This document shows, in pieces, positions 11,860-23,935 of a stretch of DNA of 34,160 bases. This stretch comes from Zygnema cylindricum. Taxonomy: Eukaryota > Streptophyta > Zygnematophyceae > Zygnematales > Zygnemataceae. The position numbers and the translations under genes were made by a program. The stretch spans positions 1 through 34,160 of the forward strand of contig JBBHKE010002875.1 in NCBI GenBank assembly GCA_037447655.1, read 5' to 3'. Within the stretch, counting starts at the first letter, position 1. Each line of letters begins with the position of its first letter. The notes beneath the pieces were generated by a model. It ran no database searches, had not been told where the DNA came from, and saw only the letters and a list, made by a program, of their open reading frames with translations.

Positions 11860-13762
<1,903 letters not shown>

Positions 13763-14817
13763 GATTGCCGAGAGCGTGAGCTTCCAGCAGCAAAACGCAA
13801 ACTGCAGAAATGCGCGGAAAAGAGAGCGCAAGAGAAGGCGAAAGAGTTTATGTAAACAATCCAAACAAAAAACCCTCAAAACGTTCCGCGGAACGGGAGA
13901 AACGAGCCGTGCGATGGAAGACAGAGTTATGAGAACCGACGGTTCAATTTAAGTCGAGAGATGACGGGAAGCCCATCGGAGTGAATCTCACGATAAAGCC
14001 AACGGCGCTACGGATGTTCGTCATACAGGGTAATTTGTACGTACGCGATTTCTGGTGATACTGGCCAATAATCACTTAACCGTACACAAAAATGTACTTT
14101 TTTTACAAAACTGTAGTTTTATGTACGATTTTTTTTTTCGATACTGCACCGGTTAGCCAGTTACAGCGTAATTCGAATTCCCCAAATAGCTGGCATGCAT
14201 AACGCGAATCTCACGACATGTCCATGGAGTATAAAACTATAAATGTCAAAGAGTTTCGGCACATGTCATGTTGATGACGGCATCAGATGTCACTTGTGCA
14301 GTTGTTGGCCGTCCGATCGGATATTGATATTGTAATGACATATGTCACCGACAACATGAGCATGAGCTCAGCCTTGTATTTACACCGTATGGGAATTTGG
14401 AAACCGACGCATGAGAAAAGAAAAAAAATTGAGTGTACGTCGTCGATGTAATGCACGAGAAAAGAGGCTTTTCATTGGCGACAAGAATCGATTATTTAAA
14501 TTTTCGTACCGTATCTCCGTCGTACAGGTACCCTGGTACACGTCATGACTGATGAAGTGATGAGTGATGACTTCATGATCAAGCCGTACAGCGCGGCAAA
14601 TTGTGGAACGTACTGAGGTACAGTACGAATTTTTCTTGTCGTTTTCTGCCGAGAGTGCTGGGCTGCTGGCTATGGTTCCTCTTCTTTAAAATTCACGAAA
14701 CCCTAATGTTTTAAAAATGGTAAAAAATGACGTTTGTACCTCTCGATTCCTGAACCCTAATCCTTTCACACTTTTCGTACGTGCCTGCGTGTCACTTTCA
14801 CATCCTCCGAACCAATC
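13763..14817. promoter_or_regulatory. Divergent promoter region between eS27 and AAK6
   Basis: About 1.05 kb lies between two start codons in head-to-head orientation, both for ribosome-related proteins. On the AAK6 side there is a perfect telo-box AAACCCTAA at 14698-14706 and a shorter AACCCTAA at 14753-14760. Telo-boxes are established promoter elements of plant translation and ribosome genes. The eS27 side (about 13765-13960) is relatively GC-rich and purine-rich and likely holds its 5' UTR. A small inverted-repeat element sits inside (14030-14160). Confidence 0.6.
14030..14160. mobile_element. Small foldback/MITE-like repeat, copy A
   Basis: This matches the reverse complement of 21670-21817: GGTAATTTGTACGTAC, CTGGTGATACTGGCC, AATGTACTTTTTTTACAAAA and TGTACGATT appear in the same order in both. 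The copy at 21670 has imperfect inverted termini around (A)ATTGTAC(A/G)TAC. It is non-coding, of a family unrelated to the CACCG elements. Confidence 0.65.
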
Positions 14818-15336
14818 ATGTCTTCACGCCGTCCGAATATTCTCGTGACCGGTACACCTGGCACCGGTAAAACCTCCACGTGTCAGCAACTCGCTGCCGC
14901 CACGAATCTGCAGTACACCAACGTCAGCGAACTCGCACGTGCGAAAGACCTTCACGACGGTTGGGACGAGGAGTACCAATCGTACATTTTGAATGACGAC
15001 AAAGTTTGCGATGAGCTGGAATCCCGCATGAGTCTCGGAGGACAGCTATTGGACCACCACACGTGCGATTTTTTTCCCGAACGGTGGTTCGATTTGGTGG
15101 TCGTCTTGAGAACGGAAAATTCGGTTTTATATGAACGGTTAGTAAAAAGAGGGTACAGTGGAAAAAAATTAGAGGATAATATGGAGTGTGAGATAATGCA
15201 AGTACTTTTAGAGGAGGCGAGGGAGAGTTATTGTACGGACATAGTTTTAGAGTTACAGAGTAATACTGTGGAAGATATGGAGGAAAATGTGGAAACCCTA
15301 AAAAATTGGTTTAATTCAAGGACTGAAAATAAATAA
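14818..15336 (+). CDS. AAK6: Adenylate kinase isoenzyme 6 (AAK6 / hCINAP type), 172 aa, intronless
   Basis: This is a single-exon gene for a small nuclear adenylate kinase that also has ATPase activity and acts in ribosome small-subunit maturation (family knowledge). The Walker A loop GTPGTGKT is at residues 12-19. The family block FFPERWFDLVVVLRTENSVL is at 85-104, the LID-side KRGYSGKKLEDN at 110-121, and ECEIMQVLLEEARESY follows. The length equals the family norm of about 170-180 aa. The usual D-x-H-G motif reads D79-H-H-T82, with Gly replaced by Thr; the catalytic-site His is kept. The first ~300 nt are GC-richer and the rest is AT-rich, yet similarity runs through both parts. The C-terminal ETLKN codons (GAAACCCTAAAAAAT) themselves form a telo-box-like word and are repeated downstream. 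AATAAA overlaps the stop. Confidence 0.95.
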   Translation: MSSRRPNILVTGTPGTGKTSTCQQLAAATNLQYTNVSELARAKDLHDGWDEEYQSYILNDDKVCDELESRMSLGGQLLDHHTCDFFPERWFDLVVVLRTENSVLYERLVKRGYSGKKLEDNMECEIMQVLLEEARESYCTDIVLELQSNTVEDMEENVETLKNWFNSRTENK

Positions 15337-15930
15337 ATAATAATCAAAATGAAAATAATAATGGAAAGAAATAGCAATAAAAAGGACGTTTTAATCGGTG
15401 TGATATTAGGGTTTTGCTGTTTTTTTTGTTTGTTTTTTATGGAAACCCTAAAAAAACGTTTAATTGGAGGATTGAAAATAATAAATATCCATATAAAGGA
15501 AGGTTTAATGAGTATGAGATCAGGGTTTTGGTTTTTTGTCTCTTTGATTTTTTGTGGAAACCCTAAAAAACTTTAAACAATCTTTAACCCCTAGATAACC
15601 CTACAATCCCTTAAAATCCCTAAAACCTAAAAAAACATATTTTATTGAAATTGGTGCAATTTAAGGGTTTAGAATTCTTTACTGAAAATGGTGGTACTCA
15701 AAAAGAAAGGAAAAAAAAGGTTTTGTGATTCTTTGTTTGATTTACAAAACAATAAATTTTCCGGACTGAAAACGCCGAAATTGTTGTGTAAAAATTATAG
15801 AATGAAATAAAAGGAAAGTTTTTACGAATATTTGAGTAGGGCTTTTGCTCTATTTTTTGTTTGATTCTTTTTGAAACCCTAAAAGACTGCTTCAATTCAA
15901 GGACCTAAAACGCCTGACAATCAAAAGAAA
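15286..15930 (+). repeat. Decayed tandem copies of the AAK6 CDS 3' end
   Basis: The segment TGGAAACCCTAAAAAATTGG then TTTAATTCAAGGACTGAAAA at the end of the CDS recurs at about 15440 (TATGGAAACCCTAAAAAAAC, GTTTAATTGGAGGATTGAAAA), 15553 (TGTGGAAACCCTAAAAAACT) and 15866 (GAAACCCTAAAAGACTGC, TTCAATTCAAGGACCTAAAA). The two copies at 15440 and 15553 are preceded by GGGTTTTG(G/C)TGTTTT-like sequence. Spacing is about 150, 115 and 315 bp. AT-rich open frames here are not genes. Confidence 0.7.
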
Positions 15931-16250
15931 AAAAGGAGGAGAAAAGTAGAAAAAATTAAGGGAAAAGAAAAAAAATAAGAAAAAAAGTAATACCCTCCCT
16001 TCCCTTTTTCTTTGTTTAAATTTTGGTTGTGTTAATTTTCATGTGGGGCGGATGACTTATGACAAAACAGTTTCCATGCATTAAAGTTAACCATTCAGTT
16101 TTCTTGTAACCAAATCAAATAACTGAATTTAGGGTTTTTTAGGGGTTTGAGTAAATAGTAACCAGGCTGGTTGACTTACCTTAAACAAATTAAATTTACT
16201 GAATGGAAGAATTAGAGAATTAACAAATTTACCAACCTGATTAATTAACC
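15931..16250. other. AT-rich intergenic, nothing recognised
   Basis: Poly(A)/poly(G/A) runs and AT-rich sequence with no supported gene or element. Confidence 0.4.
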
Positions 16251-16261
16251 TTAGTCAAATC

Positions 16262-16490
16262 AAAGTTGTTTTTTTTACATCCTAACAATTTTGTTTTTTA
16301 ACATCCTAAAAACGAGGTTTTTGTTTTTTACATCCTAACATTAATGTCCTAACTTTAATGTCCTAACTTTTTGTTTTTTGGCATCTTAACTTGCTGTTTA
16401 AACATTTTAACAAGTTGTTTTAAGACATCCTAACAACTTATTTTTTTGACTGCCTAACAAGTTTTTTTTAACATCCTGATGAACCGTCTG
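16262..16490. repeat. Minisatellite (TTTTTTACATCCTAACA units)
   Basis: About nine imperfect units of 20-30 bp are built on T-run plus (A/G)CATCCTAAC. The array grades from perfect units (16270-16350) to diverged ones (16375-16490). A short GATGAC/GATGAT tract follows at 16530-16561. Confidence 0.75.
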
Positions 16491-16564
16491 TTTCTGGTCC
16501 TTAAATATGATGAAAAAAAAATAAAAAAATCATGATGACGATGACGATGATGATGGTGATGGTT

Positions 16565-18890
16565 GCAATTCACCGGATCAATTATATTTTTTGTGATAAT
16601 GGGGTCTCCAGTAAACTTTAACAAATATTTGTGTCGATCACCAACTCGATATGTCGTTTTTATTCTTTTATTCCTTTGTTTTTATTCCTTAGCAAAATTT
16701 TAATGGTTCACACACTTTTGAGTTCAATTTCATACTCCGTGATCATTTTAAGTGTTAATTACACTCTTAGAGTGCTGTTTTTTTTTTTCTGCTCTCTGAC
16801 CACAAAATAAAGCCAAAAAGTAGTGATTGTTTTCTTCTTGACGCTAAGTCTTTACAAGGTTCAAAAACAGCTACGACATTGGATCCAGATTAGAATTAAT
16901 ACTACTAAACCAAAAAAAAAAAAAATCCCATTCTAATAATTTCTTTACTCAAATAATTTCTATAATTTCGCGGTCTAATCTAATGTCGGTTTGACATCTG
17001 ATAAAAGTTTCTTAAACAGACAATTGCCTTTTAATGCATGTACAAACATTGTCATACTTCAAAGGAAAAAAAAAATAATATAGTTACGGTGTCAAGTGTA
17101 TTGTGTTTGAAATAACAAGTCTCAATGCCCCTTCATGGTCACAAATATATTGTCGACTTTTTTTTCCGCAATATTTTATCACATTCTTCATGAAAGTCAC
17201 AATTTGGCATAATATCATCATTTTTATATAGAAAGTATGTTTGTAAACCACCTGAGTACATACAAACAAAAGGGAGGAAAAGCCAAAACGGAGCGGAAAG
17301 TAAGTACACGGCGGAACTGAAAAGATGTACATGGAACGTACATCTGGCAAAGGTGTAAGTGGTCTAACTCTAAACCTTAATTTCCTCATCCAAAGGAAGC
17401 AAAATGGGAAGAGAAAGAGAGAAGAGCCAAGCAAAGCAAATTACATTTGTGGTACATGAAATAGTCAAAGCATGACGAGCTTCACTAAAAACGTGAGATG
17501 GTAAACTATCTCCGTACATTGAAACAAATAAAAAGAAAAGACAAAATGAAACTGAAAAACACACACAACCAAACAAACCAAAAATGAAAAAGATGACCAT
17601 GGAAGAAACTAACAGAAAAAAAGTATAAAAACGCAGACTTATGAAGGATCTGAAAAAGAACAACTAATACAAAAAAACGACAAGAAAATAGCAAACCTGA
17701 ACCAAAACAACCAAAAACTATCAAACCAAATTAGGACCAGTAAACATTTCATGTGCAAAATGTGGGTTTGGTAACATGACTGATGTCAATCTAACAATAT
17801 GTGAACAGATCAAACACGACTTTTTACGGATTGGAAATGAAATCATGTACAAAACATGTCCACAAAACCACACTAACTGTGGTAAAAGAGTAATAAAGGT
17901 TGTATCATAATTGTAAATGATATTTATTTTTTTAGTTTTATAATATACGACTTTATTAAGAAAGCACTAATGGTAAACCATTTCAGTACATGGGAACAAA
18001 ACAAAAAAGAAAGGCAAAAACGAAACTGAAAAACCGCATCTTTATGCGAGAGTCTTGAGCCAAGTCTGATATAGTGTTTTCGCGACAATATGTAGGAAAA
18101 CCTTATCAAATGATAAAATTGACTTTATGTCAAACAGATATAGCTAATTAAAATCGGATCCGATATTATTATCTTTGTGAATGAAATGTGGCCATCTTGT
18201 TTTATTATGTGCATTAAATTTTCTTTTAACACCAAGGTTTTGATCTGTTTTAAAAATTTGACTTTTCTGGATTATAAAAACCTTAATACCTTTATTTTTA
18301 AAAGTAGTTTTTTGACACAAATTTGTCAGCATCTGAACATTTTTCAACATCAAAAGATTATATATGAACTAATAAAGATTTGCGTACAACTCGTAAAAAA
18401 TTGCAGTTTTACTTTACACGGAGCTCAATTTGTATTAGAATTCTGCCGTTTCGCCTATTGAATAATTTATTTTTTACATTGTGATGGAAGATGGGAGAGT
18501 AAACCTTGTGTTACAGCTCAAAGTGCAAGAATATATTAGTTTTTTTGTTAAAAAGGGAATAGGAAGACGGGAAGCAGATGTACTAAATCGTTTCAAAATT
18601 ACTGTTAAGTCCACCTATGCAGTTTACAGGTTAAAATTATAGATGATTGTGACAATAAATGTTGCTGACGAAATCATTGAATAAGAAGAAACATGTCCTT
18701 TTTCTCTACTCTGTTCATTTCCAGAAAACGTCAAACTAAAAAACTGTTAAATGGAGAGTGAAAAGGGAAAATTGCTGAAAAGTGTTTATCCGAATTACAA
18801 TAATCATGGCCTTGAATGGACTTGCTAATAACACCACCTAACAAATACATGTCGATTTTTTGTGTTCCATTCAGTTATTGAATTGTAACA
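16565..18890. other. Long AT-rich intergenic region with a three-copy diverged repeat
   Basis: No gene is supported. The stretch contains three related segments of about 60 bp (17246-17300, 17500-17560, 17962-18030). All run GTAAAC(C/T)A....GTACAT, then an A-rich part AAACAAA..AAAAG..AAA(A)GCCAAAA, then CGGAGCGG or GAAACTGAAAAAC. Frames read here on the minus strand are Phe/Ser/Cys-rich translations of A-rich DNA and are not credible proteins. Confidence 0.5.
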
Positions 18891-19113
18891 CTACACCGTG
18901 TATCTGTATTAATGTTAATAATTATTTCGTCACTTAAAACATCTTTTCTCCGTGCACACTTGTCCTATTCTCACATGAAGACCGCCAATCTTAAGATGAA
19001 TTTCTTGGCTGTCAATCGCAACCGTCAAATCCATAATGCAACAAGCATGTACACAGAAAAAATGTTTTTAGTTGCAAAAAAAACATTAATACTAATAGCG
19101 ATAGACGGTGTAC
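18891..19113. mobile_element. MITE, third subfamily (~220 bp), copy 4
   Basis: The left end is CTACACCGTGTATCTGTATT and the right end is TAATACTAATAGCGATAGAC then GGTGTAC, with TA at both ends. The internal markers CTTTTCTCCGTGCACACTTG, AAGACCGCCAA, CAACCGTCAAATCC and a AAAAAAACATTAA box before the right end are shared in order with 26803-27006 and with the decayed copy at about 30391-30553. It is non-coding. Confidence 0.85.
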
Positions 19114-20406
19114 TATTGTATGCTATGTAACAGTTGCCAAAACAAAATAGGAAAGCTACTACAAGATATGAACACTTCAGATTTAGACTCTGGCAGGATA
19201 ACCAGACCATTTGTAAAATATGAAACGCTAAACTAAAATATAAATAAATCCGACGACTTACTTCATGGTGTATCTTGATTAGTCTTTTTTTTTCGCCGCT
19301 AAGCTCATTTTGGCCAAATGATTGTTGTGCAGTTTCAAACAAGTGATTACCTTCCAATCGGCGATCTCCAAAAGAAAATCAGAAACTAGTGCCCAGAGAA
19401 AGGTTGATTTAAGTGGCGAAAAAAATATCAAGACTAATAACTGTACATGTGTTGCAAACAGACAACTATGGGTGTGTAACAGAAAACACCCGTTCCACTG
19501 AAAATGTATGACCATATTTAAGAACATATATATGAGCATATTAACAAAAATGTAACAATACGCGTGATATAAAATGACCATATCATCAATACACTGGATA
19601 GTGTTGGTTTATTGAGATTATATTATGAATATCAAGTTGCCGCTTCACAATCCTAAAGCTCTTCCTGTAAAACATCAGTGTAATAACTTTCACAAGACAT
19701 TTCTGGGCATGCTAGCTCAGTTCCTGTGATCAGTAATTATAATAGTTACTAGTAACGTAAGAGGTAAGATTAGTCTTCTTGGGGTTTTCTATAAAACAAA
19801 TTCGACTCAAATTCGACTGTTTGTTTTAAGATAATGGTGAACAAGCAATCCCAAAAAAAAAAAACATGGGAGTGATAATTTTTAGTAATTTGTCGTAACA
19901 ACTTATTTTACATTACTTCCACAAGGCAACACTAGCAAGTTCAAGTGCCCTACATTTTAGAGGGAAAATTAGTGCAAGTTTCCATTTACAAAACCAGAAA
20001 AACATGCCCACAACTCTCAAAATCAGTTTCCCATCATAGAAAAGTCTCAACACAAACGTCCATCAACAGTAATACATGTTTTCACAGGTAAGGCTAAATA
20101 CACGGAAAAGAAAAACATCCCTGCCTTGTTACTCTACAAACTGTCATGTACAAGAGTTGTTTGTTCACAACAGCTCACCAAGCTATCTCAAAACAACAAG
20201 GGGCAAAGTCGGGGCAAAGTCGGGGCAAAGACTACTTAAGTAACCCCACAAAAAAAGACAAGTTTCTTTCAATCCCTGGATGCTCGATCCGGAGCAGAAA
20301 AAAAAAAATAAGCACCGAGTAAGAACTCTCCTCAAGAAAAAAGAGTAAGAACTTTCCTTTCATAAGAGCACTGAGACTCTCGTTAGTACGGGAACTGAGA
20401 CTCTCC
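19114..20406. other. Intergenic / aldolase 3' flank
   Basis: This is AT-rich sequence downstream of the aldolase gene on the minus strand. It includes a short perfect tandem array of the 11-mer GGGGCAAAGTC (three units, about 20199-20230). The aldolase 3' UTR presumably lies at the right-hand end; I cannot place the poly(A) site. Confidence 0.45.
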
Positions 20407-20445
20407 TTAATAAGCATAACCCTTAACATGTAAACTCTCATTAGC
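20340..20445 (-). repeat. Short repeats around the aldolase stop codon
   Basis: On the minus strand the word GAGAGT(C/T)T appears in the last codons (AATGAGAGTTTACATG), then just after the stop (AAGGAGAGTCTCAGTT), then again (AACGAGAGTCTCAGTG). The two downstream copies are 10 or more bp identical. GTAAGAACT(C/T)TCCT repeats follow. This looks like a small slippage or duplication zone at the CDS 3' end. Confidence 0.5.
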
Positions 20446-23081
20446 AGCACCAGTTGCAGCCCCTCCTTCATACTTGCCCAAAGTGGCCTCTGAGTTAGCC
20501 TTGGCACGCCCATAAAACACTTCCTGGGCCTTTTTCACATTCTCCTCCTTTCCAGCCCAGGTTGACAAGGTGCTCTTTTGGAGAGCTCGGCCATATGAGA
20601 AAGATAGTGTCCATGGTTTCTTGGTGTCGAGCCTATTCATGGCGTCCAAGTTGAGTGTGGCATCCTCCTCACTTTGACCTCCGGATAAAAAGACAATACC
20701 AGGTACAGCAGCTGGAACTGTCCTCTGGAGAGTTCGAACAGTAAATTCAGCAATTGCCTTGTTGCTCACTTTCGGACCCTCAGATCCAGGACTGACCATA
20801 TTAGGCTTCAATAATGTACCTTCCAGTAGTACTTTCTGTTCATTCAAAGCCTTGTAACAAGCTGCCAAAACACGCTCAGAAACCTCGGCACATTTCTCAA
20901 TAGTGTGAGAACCATCAGTCAAAATCTCAGGCTCCACAATAGGGACAAGACCATTTTCTTGGCAAATAATGGCATAGCGAGCCAAACCCTGGGCATTCAG
21001 TTGAATAGAAAGCTCCGATGGCTCTGTGGCACCAATTTTCAAAACTGCCCTCCATTTTGCAAAACGAGCTCCTGCCTTGTAATATTCGGCACATCGTGCT
21101 CCAAGTCCATCATGACCTTGAGTAGTAGTTTCTCCATTGGTTCCCGCAATGTCTACCACACCTTTGTCCACTTTAATACCAGGAAGAATTCCGTTTTCCT
21201 GGAGGAGTTCCACAAATGGCTTGCCATCAGATGTCTTTTGGTAAAGTGTCTCCTCAAACAAAATGACTCCACTCAAAAACTCTTGTGCTCCAGCTGTAAA
21301 AAGGAGCTCTCGTAATGCTCGTCTGTTGGTCTCCACATTCTCCACATTAATACTGGATAGGCGCTTGCCTATAGTTCCTGTACTTTCGTCAGCCGCCAAA
21401 ATACCTTTGCCAGGAGTGGCAATGTATTTGGCGTTCTTTACAAGTTCCTCTGAAAAACAGCGAAGGGGAAATGTCAATGAGTAAGGAAAAAAAAATTAGA
21501 GTGGTGGTTGGGGGAGGGGGGAAAGAGGGAGAGGGAGAGAGGAGAGGGGGGGAGAGATGGGGAGGGGGGCAAAAAAATAATTGGCGTTCTTTACAAATTT
21601 CTCTGAATCACTGTGGGTGAAAGGATTTAGAACCATAACATCACAGATCTGCTTCTACAGTTGTTAATAGAGAATTGTACATACGAGTAAATTAATGGTG
21701 CAGTGATCATAGTAATCCTACTGAAAACTGTACGATTTTGTAAAAAAGTACATTGTTCTGCATGATTATGGTGATTACTGACCAGTATCGCCAGTAATCT
21801 TGTACGTACAATTACCCTTAAAGTCATTACAACACTCTGTCTCCCAGTCTGTTCAGTTATTTACATCCCGGTAGAGTGGAAACGCTCAGAATGTTAAACA
21901 TTAACAAAATGTAAACATTTACAGAATGTAAAATACCGTCAACACAGCAGAGCATAATTGTACATCACATCAAAATATATTTTTGCACTCTTTCTAAAGA
22001 AAAAGACCTACACAGATTCCGAACTATGCCAGCTTCTTAAGTGCAAACTATAAATATTTCCATGAAGAGAATGCAAGCAATACCAGGATCGAATCAGTTA
22101 GCACTTCAGAAAAAAAAAACTTTTGAAACTGCCGAATTAGAACAGACATTGAAAAATTGCATTAAAGAGATGTTCAGCTCCACTGAAATCCTAGATGACA
22201 AGAAAAAGCATAGGTTTCTGAAACAAAAATGCAAAAACTTCAGTGAATCAAGTTGTTTTGGCACAAATCTCTTGCATTGTATTGTTCATATGCAACAAAT
22301 TTAATGCCTGAGATACTCAGACGGGGTCAACTATCGACTGGACAAAAAGCATCATGAATTGTCAAGTGTCATAGAAACCAGGTAGCTAAAACATCTTGTT
22401 TAAAAGAGAGCATAATACACATATTAAGTTATAAATATCGACAATGAACAACAGAAGCCAGATACCATACGGAAAAAAAGATAGACTACATACATCATTT
22501 TACGGCTGATGTACAACAGGTAAATAAAAATGAGAAAAACGAAACTATGGAATTCTAAAAAACTGAAATCTGTTCTCAGTTACAGCTTACATCTGAAACA
22601 TTTCAGCCATTATATTCATTGGATCGCAAGATTAATTCCAGAACCCACTAATTCATGAATAACCAAACGATATAATGAAATCTATCTTGCTACACAACAT
22701 TAACTTGAAAATCTGGTCAGATCACAAGAGACAACACTCACAGCTCTATATCATAGGCTAAGTTGGAGAAAACAAGTAAAAAAAATGGTTTGCCGTTTCA
22801 TTTGAACACATCAGGCCATCAGTAACAGATTCTGTCACTGATTTATCAATTGGCAATTATCAAAAATACATAAATAAATAGATAATACCAATAATAAATA
22901 GAAATGAACCAATGTTCTTGCACTCTATTTCACGTATAATATGAAGTACTGATCACAACATATCCTGGAAAGTTCAGCTCCAAGTGAGGACAATAAAGAA
23001 CCAATGGTAAAAAAATCACATAAGACAAATTTCATCATATGATTACAATATACCTGCATATTTCCCGACGTATGAAGACAT
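20407..23081 (-). CDS. FBA: Fructose-bisphosphate aldolase, class I, cytosolic type (two coding exons, 356 aa)
   Basis: This is a glycolytic/gluconeogenic enzyme that interconverts fructose-1,6-bisphosphate and the two triose phosphates. Coding exon 1 is 23081-23054 (ATG...GKYA plus one base) and exon 2 is 21449-20407. Splicing gives [20 protein letters not shown] and on through [18 protein letters not shown]. The apparent in-frame Met at 21477 is intronic: it lies in the pyrimidine tract CTTCGCTGTTTTTCAG just before the acceptor. Active-site features by family comparison are the ILAADEST Asp near residue 30, K141-W-R143, VEPEI at 181-185, the Schiff-base Lys in LLKPNMV (K224) and the C-terminal Tyr (HVKGYAY). 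The 356-aa length and lack of a transit peptide fit the plant cytosolic isoform. Intron 1 (about 1.6 kb) contains a second copy of the exon-2 acceptor, a GA-rich tract and a small MITE. An early intron after about nine codons is typical of plant cytosolic FBA genes. Confidence 0.95.
21502..21572. repeat. Purine-rich (G/GA) tract in aldolase intron 1
   Basis: An almost uninterrupted polypurine run (GGGGGAGGGGGGAAAGAGGG and onward, then GAGAGAGGAGAGGGGGG) sits between the true exon-2 acceptor and its upstream duplicate. Confidence 0.8.
21580..21608 (-). repeat. Duplicate of the aldolase exon-2 acceptor in intron 1
   Basis: On the minus strand, TTCAG then AGAAATTTGTAAAGAACGCC copies the true exon start TTCAG then AGGAACTTGTAAAGAACGCC, 153 bp away. 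Only two substitutions fall in the first 20 exon bases. AG is retained (candidate exon start 21602), but the copy soon runs into poly(T) and the purine tract. Confidence 0.8.
21670..21817. mobile_element. Small foldback/MITE-like repeat, copy B
   Basis: This about 148-bp element in aldolase intron 1 has imperfect inverted termini: ATTGTACATACGAGTAA at the left, and the right end reverse-complements to ATTGTACGTACAAGATTA. The interior matches the reverse complement of 14030-14160. It is non-coding. Confidence 0.65.
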
Positions 23082-23699
23082 TTTGTCTGTTTTACAAGCT
23101 TGCAAAAAGTAGATGAAAAACAGCAGATGTACACAAGCTTCTTTCCGCCTTGCAATTTCTGTAAAGCAATCTTGCAGGAAACTACAGTTGTACAATATTT
23201 CAGCAGATATACTGCACTGATCCTTTTTAGGCTTTAACTACTATCCAAACTCTCAGTAGATACTGTAGCATTGACCGCGAAACATTCACCTGCCCGATTT
23301 TATCGCATGTGTAAAGAATACTTCTCGTTGGCTGGAACATTACGTTCATAGCTGAATTGTAACGTTTCTTGGAGGATCTGAAAATACTAACAACCGTCGA
23401 TTCATGATATCCACCACATCGACGGTTAAGATTCTCATATGTCAAATGTACCATCAGATTAGAATAGGGCCCAAGTGGTAGATTCCACGTGGCGTACCTC
23501 ACTGGCACGAGTGGTGAGGCCTAACGCCTTTTGAAAGCTTCATGAAATACGGTTCACGAATGTAAAACAGTACGGTCTTAAATGCGCATAAAGCATCTAC
23601 GTTGTCCACCACTACACTCCCCACACTTAATAGCGTGCTTAGAAAAGGTTAGTGGTTCACGAGTCACGACAGTCCAGTTAATGACGGTATGCTGTACTG
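23082..23699. promoter_or_regulatory. Aldolase upstream region
   Basis: This is the sequence 5' of the aldolase start on the minus strand, presumably 5' UTR and promoter. No distinct core element is recognised. The 23227-23508 minus-strand frame is not homologous to anything I know. Confidence 0.4.
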
Positions 23700-23902
23700 T
23701 ACACCTTGAATCGTTATTAGCGAATAGAAATTATTAGTGTAAAGAAAAAATTAGCGTCAATCATTCTAATTTAGTGCCAGGAGACGTGGCAGATTATGGT
23801 CCACGTTCTTAAATAGTGTTATTTATTATATTTAAGGTATCAATGTCAAAATTTTGGGGTGCCGATATAGCGTACATAAGGCTAATAACGATTCACGGTG
23901 TA
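23700..23902. mobile_element. MITE, short subfamily (~203 bp), copy 5
   Basis: Its termini are TACACCTTGAATCGTTATTA and TAATAACGATTCACGGTGTA, with TA at both outer ends. The interior is nearly identical to 9950-10152 and in the same orientation. It lies about 33 bp from the long element 23936-24536. Confidence 0.85.
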
Positions 23903-23935
23903 GTGCTCACCAATAAGTGTATGAGTCTACGTGTG

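Noticed and set aside
15349-15576. 75-codon frame downstream of AAK6 as a small membrane protein
   Set aside because: It consists of decayed copies of the AAK6 3' end and T-rich DNA.
17084-17724. Long minus-strand frames rich in Phe, Ser, Leu and Cys resembling membrane proteins
   Set aside because: They are the complement of A-rich repeats; no family motif, and several overlapping frames are equally open.
21450-21477. ATG at 21477 as the aldolase start
   Set aside because: The nine residues after it are a translated pyrimidine tract ending in TTTTTCAG. The true N-terminus MSSYVGKYA with a matching phase lies at 23081-23054.
20905-21484. Plus-strand open frames across the aldolase
   Set aside because: Antisense shadows of the aldolase exon.
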